This document shows positions 61,501 to 64,000 of a DNA stretch of 64,000 nucleotides, piece by piece. The DNA lies in assembly GCA_943370385.1 (NCBI GenBank), contig CALRQT020000003.1, positions 62,001 to 126,000 of the forward strand, read 5' to 3'. Positions within the stretch are counted from its first letter, which is position 1. Every line of letters begins with the position of its first letter. The notes under the pieces were generated by a model. That model ran no database searches and was not told the DNA's origin. It saw only the letters and a program-made list of their open reading frames with translations. Position numbers and translations under genes: made by a program. This DNA is from BAIKAL-G1 sp943370385 (GTDB taxonomy: Bacteria > Cyanobacteriota > Cyanobacteriia > PCC-6307 > Cyanobiaceae).

Positions 61501-64000
61501 GGGCGCATCAGCCTTGGCGCCCACCGTCACCGTGGTGTAGGCCGCGGAGTCGGTTAGGTTCTCCAGCAGGAAGGCAATTTGGCGCTTGCTGTTGAATTGG
61601 GTCGGGTCATCGCCCAGGGTGAGGGTGACGGCCTGCAGGGCTAATTCGTAGTCGTTGCTGCTCTCTGCTTGGACGCTGCTGAGTAGCAGTTCCCCCTTGG
61701 TGGCGTCGTAGCTGCCGCTGATCGGGCTGCCGTCGGGGGCGATGTAAGACAGAAGATCGCCGTCACTGAGTCCCGAGGCAATCAACACCCTGGCCGAACG
61801 CAAGGTGCCCTCGCTGAGGCTGATCATGCTGCCAAACGTGAGGCTCCCCTCCTCCGTAAGGCTTGCGCTGGTGGGGGTGCCGCTGAGGGTGATGCCGTTC
61901 GCCGTGGCGCTCACGCTGCGGATGTCTCTGGAATAGGCCGTGATGCCGCCAGAGCTGTTGTCAATGCTGAGGTCGACAGGGGTGCCATTGGTGCGATCCC
62001 AAAGGCGCAGATCCAGGGTCACCGTACCGCCCACGGCACCAATGGGGGCAAAGCGCAGGCGATCGGTGGGGGCTAGCAGGCGGGCGCTGCTCGTACTCAC
62101 GCCGCTGAGGGCTATCCAGTGTCCACCGTTGTCAGTGGACACCTCCCAGTTGCCAATATCGTTAATACCAACAATCTCATTGAGGCCCACCAGGGCAGCG
62201 CCAAGGGCCGGAGCGCCGCTATCGGGATCGGAACCACTAGCCACCAGCGCACTCACCAGCACACCAGGATTGCTCGGATCACTCCCAGAAATGGTGCCCA
62301 AATCGATAGCGGTGGAGCTGTTCCAGACGGGCGCATCATTCACCGCCGTAACAGTGATCCTGGCTATGTTGCTGTCGTCAGAGAACTCCGCACTTCCTCC
62401 ATTCTCAGAGGTATCCACCAAGGTGCCTTGCCTGCCGCTGCCCCTGCTCTGGTCCCAGGCGCGGTAGGTAAAGCTGGCGCTGGTGCCGTTCTCGCCATCG
62501 GGCAGGAAGCGCACCCAATCGGTGGGGCGCAGCAGCAGGGATGATTTATCCGACAAGCTGCCCATCGCCAACCAGTTGCCATTGGTATCGAGCCGGTATT
62601 GCCAGGTGCCATTGCCGCTACTCAGGCCCGTGATGGCAACTCCTTCAAGGGCAGAGGGGCTGTCGAAGTCATTGATCGTGCTCAGAATGAAGGTCGAAAT
62701 CTGCTGACCTGCATTGCTATTGCCCACCGCATCTTCAGCGATTGGAGTGAGAGTTACCGCTGGGCTGTTGAGAATCGGCGCGTCATTACCGGCCTGAATG
62801 GAGAGATTAAAGGTCTTGCCGAAGGTGACATCGGCGACTGTGGGGCTGCTGAATTCTACGAGGTAGCCTCCAGGGGAGCTTGTATTCTCAAAGTCATTCC
62901 ACTGTCCATCAGAAGAACTAATCTGAGCGTAATCTTCCGGACGATGTCCATTTGGCACCTGCCTTTCCTTTGGATACCATTCAAGCCAGTCCCACGATTC
63001 ATAGTAGATTTGCGTTCGATAAATTACTGCGCCCTGGTTATCAGGCTCTCCGCTATCCCAGTTGGCGTAGTTGCCGCCCACGGGGGTGCCGTTGCTGGCA
63101 CCACTCCAGAAGACTGTCCCCGCTTCTGCTTCTGGGCCTGTTTCCCATTTCCAAGTCCCCTCAGTGGGGCCATCAGAAGCACCAATCCAGGCATTGGCAG
63201 GAAGCAAGTTGTAAAGGAAGGTGTTTTCGTCGCCACTGGTGATCGTGGCCAGGTAACCTTTCATTCCGCCGTAGTTCAGAAGCGCTGCATCCCTCTTGGC
63301 ATCGGTCCAACTGATTCCAGAATCGCTAACATATTTATAGAAGTGCGGCATGCCGGCTTCGCGCCGCACAAACATGTTGTCGGCCAGCATCTCCACCTGG
63401 AGCACCCGGGCCTGGCTGCCAAGGGTGGTCGTAGGAGCATTACTTGTGTTGCGATAGCCCACGTTGCGCAACACCTCTTGCCAGAACGCCTCGGTGTTGG
63501 CCCCTGTGGTGCTCAAGTCCAGTACGCCGGTGGTCTGGTTGTATTTGGCCTTCACCTCTATGGCGGGGCCGGAACCCACCGTGAAGCTGCGATAGCTGGT
63601 GAGGATTGTGTCGCCACTAACCACAGACGAACTGGGCGTGGTGGAACCCTGCAATTCGAGCCGATCTTCCGCCGCCACCAGGCCACTGTTGATCAATAGC
63701 TTGACGGCGCTGAGGCGCTGGTCGCTATCGGGGTCGTTCAGGGTGAGGCCGGAATCGAGCAGCAGCAGGTCGTTACCAGTTATCCCATCAAGATCCAGCT
63801 CCTGATAGGTGATTGCCGCAGCCGTGCCGTTGTTGGTCGTGGTGGGGCGCGAAAGGCTGAGGGTGAGGGGATCATCCACCGCACTCACGGTGACTGAAGC
63901 CGTATTGGTGGCGCTCGAAAAGGCACTGGACCCACCGGTGCTGCTGACATCCACCTTGGTGCCCACCGGGCTGCCATCACTGCCATCCCAGGCGTGGAAG
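52561..64000 (-). CDS. Giant multidomain surface protein, N-terminus beyond window
   Basis: One uninterrupted frame of more than 3,800 codons that is still open at the right edge, so the start is not seen. In N to C order: Ig/cadherin-like repeats; a C-type-lectin-like domain (about 62865-63355, with WTDAKRDAALLNYGGMKGYL and WIGASDGP); about six repeats of 110-120 residues with the pattern Y.EG....L.....LSDADD, an SGD segment and an ALRS.TF end; two Ig-like units of the ITKVTLPVNGTYG type; further Ig-like units (VNGKSLQASLVGSDWSLVVP); a thrombospondin-like DLNKDGIAD; and a DUF4114-like C-terminus (GFEDMRGLGDRDYDDMVIGF). No RTX nonapeptides or membrane anchor are visible. I infer export by a type I system and an adhesin or motility-type role. 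Confidence 0.9.
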   Translation of the reverse strand, partial: FHAWDGSDGSPVGTKVDVSSTGGSSAFSSATNTASVTVSAVDDPLTLSLSRPTTTNNGTAAAITYQELDLDGITGNDLLLLDSGLTLNDPDSDQRLSAVKLLINSGLVAAEDRLELQGSTTPSSSVVSGDTILTSYRSFTVGSGPAIEVKAKYNQTTGVLDLSTTGANTEAFWQEVLRNVGYRNTSNAPTTTLGSQARVLQVEMLADNMFVRREAGMPHFYKYVSDSGISWTDAKRDAALLNYGGMKGYLATITSGDENTFLYNLLPANAWIGASDGPTEGTWKWETGPEAEAGTVFWSGASNGTPVGGNYANWDSGEPDNQGAVIYRTQIYYESWDWLEWYPKERQVPNGHRPEDYAQISSSDGQWNDFENTSSPGGYLVEFSSPTVADVTFGKTFNLSIQAGNDAPILNSPAVTLTPIAEDAVGNSNAGQQISTFILSTINDFDSPSALEGVAITGLSSGNGTWQYRLDTNGNWLAMGSLSDKSSLLLRPTDWVRFLPDGENGTSASFTYRAWDQSRGSGRQGTLVDTSENGGSAEFSDDSNIARITVTAVNDAPVWNSSTAIDLGTISGSDPSNPGVLVSALVASGSDPDSGAPALGAALVGLNEIVGINDIGNWEVSTDNGGHWIALSGVSTSSARLLAPTDRLRFAPIGAVGGTVTLDLRLWDRTNGTPVDLSIDNSSGGITAYSRDIRSVSATANGITLSGTPTSASLTEEGSLTFGSMISLSEGTLRSARVLIASGLSDGDLLSYIAPDGSPISGSYDATKGELLLSSVQAESSNDYELALQAVTLTLGDDPTQFNSKRQIAFLLENLTDSAAYTTVTVGAKADAPVLSAPSAAATAVAYTEGGSAVALHPTLTLSDADDLQIASATVTIRAGRTSGDLLHFSGASDSPITATAYDSGTGVLQLSGTASLAEYQAALRSITFENTTSNPTNSGAATSRTITFAVTDANSDGFGTAAISSDVAVNLTVTPTNTAPALSAGLDRSYTEGGPPVSLDAGSMITITDADDTNLSGAVLEILPSFYTSVQGQTIFNSGYSSGDELALSSAPGAISSRWEASSRRLILSGNASIANYQTALGAVTFSSSSSDPTASSKSRRIAITVSDANRDGNGAESGWATSNSAGVDITISPLADAPDVTPVLNGAPSTVPVYNEAGAAIALAPSLNLSDADDTQLQKAVVSLTTGWLSSDKLGYTPISGINGSFDDSTGVLTFTGTASLADYETLLRSITYSSNSSSLPAGGSRTVTWKVLDANSDGLTPQWSTAATSTVAVEGINQKPVINSSGSLSASYVENDSPILLNKQLTLSDPDSTQASGATVTITEGWTAGDSLALAVPINGIKAQFFDGIGQLSLSGVATYGLYQQALRSVVFSSSSDNPTAASIERTISWQITDVDTKPEPSDPFTTTINLTAVNDNPTLGVLAAFTGLVEDNTIAISLGDLISLGSATDPDGTVDGLIVKELLSGSLRLGDSEQTATPYNSVTNNIVNNTINATTNAYWTPGANANGNGLSAFTVVAKDNAGALSIQPRTVLVDVTPDGSDAAVITKVTLPVNGTYGTNQSLDFRVEFDRAITVDTRNGTPSLAITLDSGGPVFATYFSDPTTNPNPSPNTLVFRYSVQVGEKDLSGLTLASEIALNGGTITGIDDGQPVDVNRTLPATASTGGLLVDGINDAPELTSPLLLPAGYREGDPALTLNPDLGLSDSDSTTFSSATVRISAGFTDGDELVLPSQVSAATGVLASWDASSHTLTLTPGTDAARSLLNALRALRAVTYTSSSDDPTARNATRTRTIEWQVSDSDLATSAVATGSFTVTPVNDAPRFSSLSAGTVQGEEDRVAEISFADLLGTSNASDLDGEVTAFVVQGVANGSLMLGTSADLATPWAAGSNDGIRSGVNAYWTPAADANGVAMPAFTVVAADNGGAVSSTPVAVTVDVTPVADIAQITGLQLPATGTYGPGSVLQFAISFDRAISLDSAGGLPSLSLQLDGNRSVVAVLQGAQTPAITTFAAGDQLTFAYTVQAGDLSIPSGILLPLALTLPAGSSLTNSDDNQAFAVNLALPVAPASGVVVDGVGPVLVAIKAALGSESNQAVQTFRVSFSEPVRGLDATDFKLSNTGTASGRVTAVQAVNANNGVAQHYDVTVAEISGLGRLVLDLKTNASGITDLLRNPIAAGSTTGGSIEVDRVGAFSTVAGDDRLSEAEATNTTGLKLKGTVSEALAGKTLELWIDSLIGSTIVSTRLTTVTPLVAAVDSSWSGVVLNTSIDSFATGDYTLVLKESGNAIGTKAISIDREPPTLSNPLTNTAFNPVFTLFNGGALLNAAGAAADLTLKGSTDAEPNQQVEVQLGGLRGLASVANDGSWELTFKSTELQSLGDGSIPLSLFVSDLAGNSTTGNYTFTLDRQAGVNLARISGDGWINFAESSKALTIRGVVDSVEDGQTVSILVGSRTMSPSTAYTATVAAGAFSISVPAADLSWVDGRSYDITVGGTDRAGNPFSQTQVVKADLVAPTLDLKLAIGSRAPVAISNSRFQGPINTANSLSGSDVAAGVVLGSAASPDVSTTVVSVNGISQLMSPTNSNGTSSWSLVLDPDRFSLPQEGTVNVSATVIDLAGNSATDSASITIDRAAAITLSVPVDGPGGNNILNATEAAGLTISGTATHVQSDGTATVVVEVLAEGGTTALISSPVVLTSSNWTAPLDLSGLTNGKYSLRASINDGAQNQASASQSFAINTAPPMFISTALAGDSILNASDLASAVPPSLSGVVSNVEDGQQVIVELPGAGSGAGAVLGRSLSATVTGGVWSVPVPADLLAAYGANNAPYGVKPRVKLSLTNQAGNTATSDYEFTVDTAAPVLTMAIPTDDDWGLAAANPKANQITLHGTADGLEPDQVITVVINGKSLQASLVGSDWSLVVPNEVLLKGVRASGNSLEVRANDRAGNSAVLASSFDALGLSTTKPIIAVPADRQVVATEGDGLIFQFQANQPVRWSLEDINPGLVDINPTTGSFSFINPISISDGEVEWIVRFTVVATDGRGNRATETLNLVVGNLADASSAAIVDPLDQDGIVETVEDAATNGRVGTRAGDLNKDGIADSLQLNVAAVPWINKDNFVAANANPSKAIANSFTSLQTSPSVRIADVQVRNAADLAVGGNGSSALPALITASTSPGGGSQLTSVSYPYDPLVFTLQSYDAQTQQALSRFVDADPDRPGDQVRIVMDLPGDGLLINTLLKWNPSANLGAGGWFEFLADGNPNTFDNGAEFFDRGPDGRIKQIQITYTDGDPLGGDIDGLVNGIIQDPIVLASSNPNGQYGPASVTEVPIVTGNGTNHKMVKASFYGGSLRTVNSINTDTPANLVSQQELQSLANKWTGFQLNGGTLGFELELQEGQSQASLYGDLELVGADLKLTDGSGNRLNKRLAYYSFTNGAAESLIYNPLKKAGARFYDRNGDGTADFLALAMVNGHYGDSASGGAGDQVISNSSAAAIVDGGVASLIQVVNDARTLTVADASVNAAPVNMVLKASLKQRVSTSNQIGYLVLDSTELGNVLTIGKMKDRAQALFSTLESSDLTLPTDPSFTGFQREILLVNGQSVRFFEVSDGSLDDIQDSSDSRLRFFSIGELSAQKAFLISTSGVQFQLDLMSSDQGLEALIGQEQGSAAVLDFSTFSGSETVKGSLVLAREASYDSVTGFYRTLDLKGSVRDSLGAILKPGDAGYTAAAKMNMVSELSSLTVGNLRTTVNANLEITESTYLAPIAMVNGDTYFSFADASSDKLNHFKVIGGNLFGFEDMRGLGDRDYDDMVIGFRFSSVGAAV

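Noticed and set aside
62599..63699. A 366-codon plus-strand frame opposite the giant surface protein
   Set aside because: The minus-strand frame is continuous and has a recognisable lectin-like domain here; the plus frame has no motif.

Overview
The window looks like a chromosome segment from a high-GC picocyanobacterium of the Synechococcus/Cyanobium type. The support is direct: a photosystem II small subunit (psbY), a CyanoP-type lipoprotein (psbP), carotenoid isomerase (crtH), the chlorophyll-cyclase accessory protein Ycf54, many short cyanobacterium-type hypothetical proteins, several HIP1-like GCGATCGC octamers, and tight gene packing with ATGA start/stop overlaps. Species cannot be assigned from the sequence alone.

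Region 1 (1-8.5 kb) is mixed. A GH63-like glycosidase of visibly lower GC on the minus strand is followed by a frameshifted NUDIX gene, a DoxX-type membrane protein, a DUF924 plus thiamine-binding-like gene pair, a decayed CopD-like fragment, unknown membrane and HNH-like proteins, a YchJ-like protein and tRNA-Lys(TTT). Two broken genes and loose intergenic spacing make this the most eroded part of the window.

Region 2 (8.6-22.4 kb) is core metabolism: a gamma-carbonic-anhydrase-like protein, psbY, trmFO, crtH, a MarC-like protein beside gadB, an OmpR-type response regulator without its phosphoacceptor aspartate, a CGFS glutaredoxin beside BolA, an acyltransferase, pdxJ overlapping ycf54, and a metallophosphatase. 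Region 3 (22.4-31.9 kb) is a recC-recB-recD operon joined by 4-base overlaps, with short in-frame tandem duplications in recB and recD.

Region 4 (32.5-49.8 kb) holds a cupin, a deaD-type RNA helicase and a glycine-rich RRM protein (each followed by a clear intrinsic terminator), an ABC exporter, an LCP-family protein, a minus-strand psbP/FAD-oxidoreductase/MgtC/small-membrane-protein group, recR-lipA, a methyltransferase, ribD with an overlapping DUF3122 gene, and a GH116-like glycosidase.

Region 5 (49.8-64 kb) is a cell-surface region: an acyltransferase-3/SGNH fusion protein that converges on one giant uninterrupted ORF of more than 3,800 codons, open at the right window edge. It encodes a repetitive extracellular protein with Ig/cadherin-like repeats, a C-type-lectin-like domain embedded in a repeat, and a DUF4114-like C-terminus. 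This is the best candidate for interesting undescribed biology here. I saw no CRISPR array, prophage, insertion sequence or rRNA operon.
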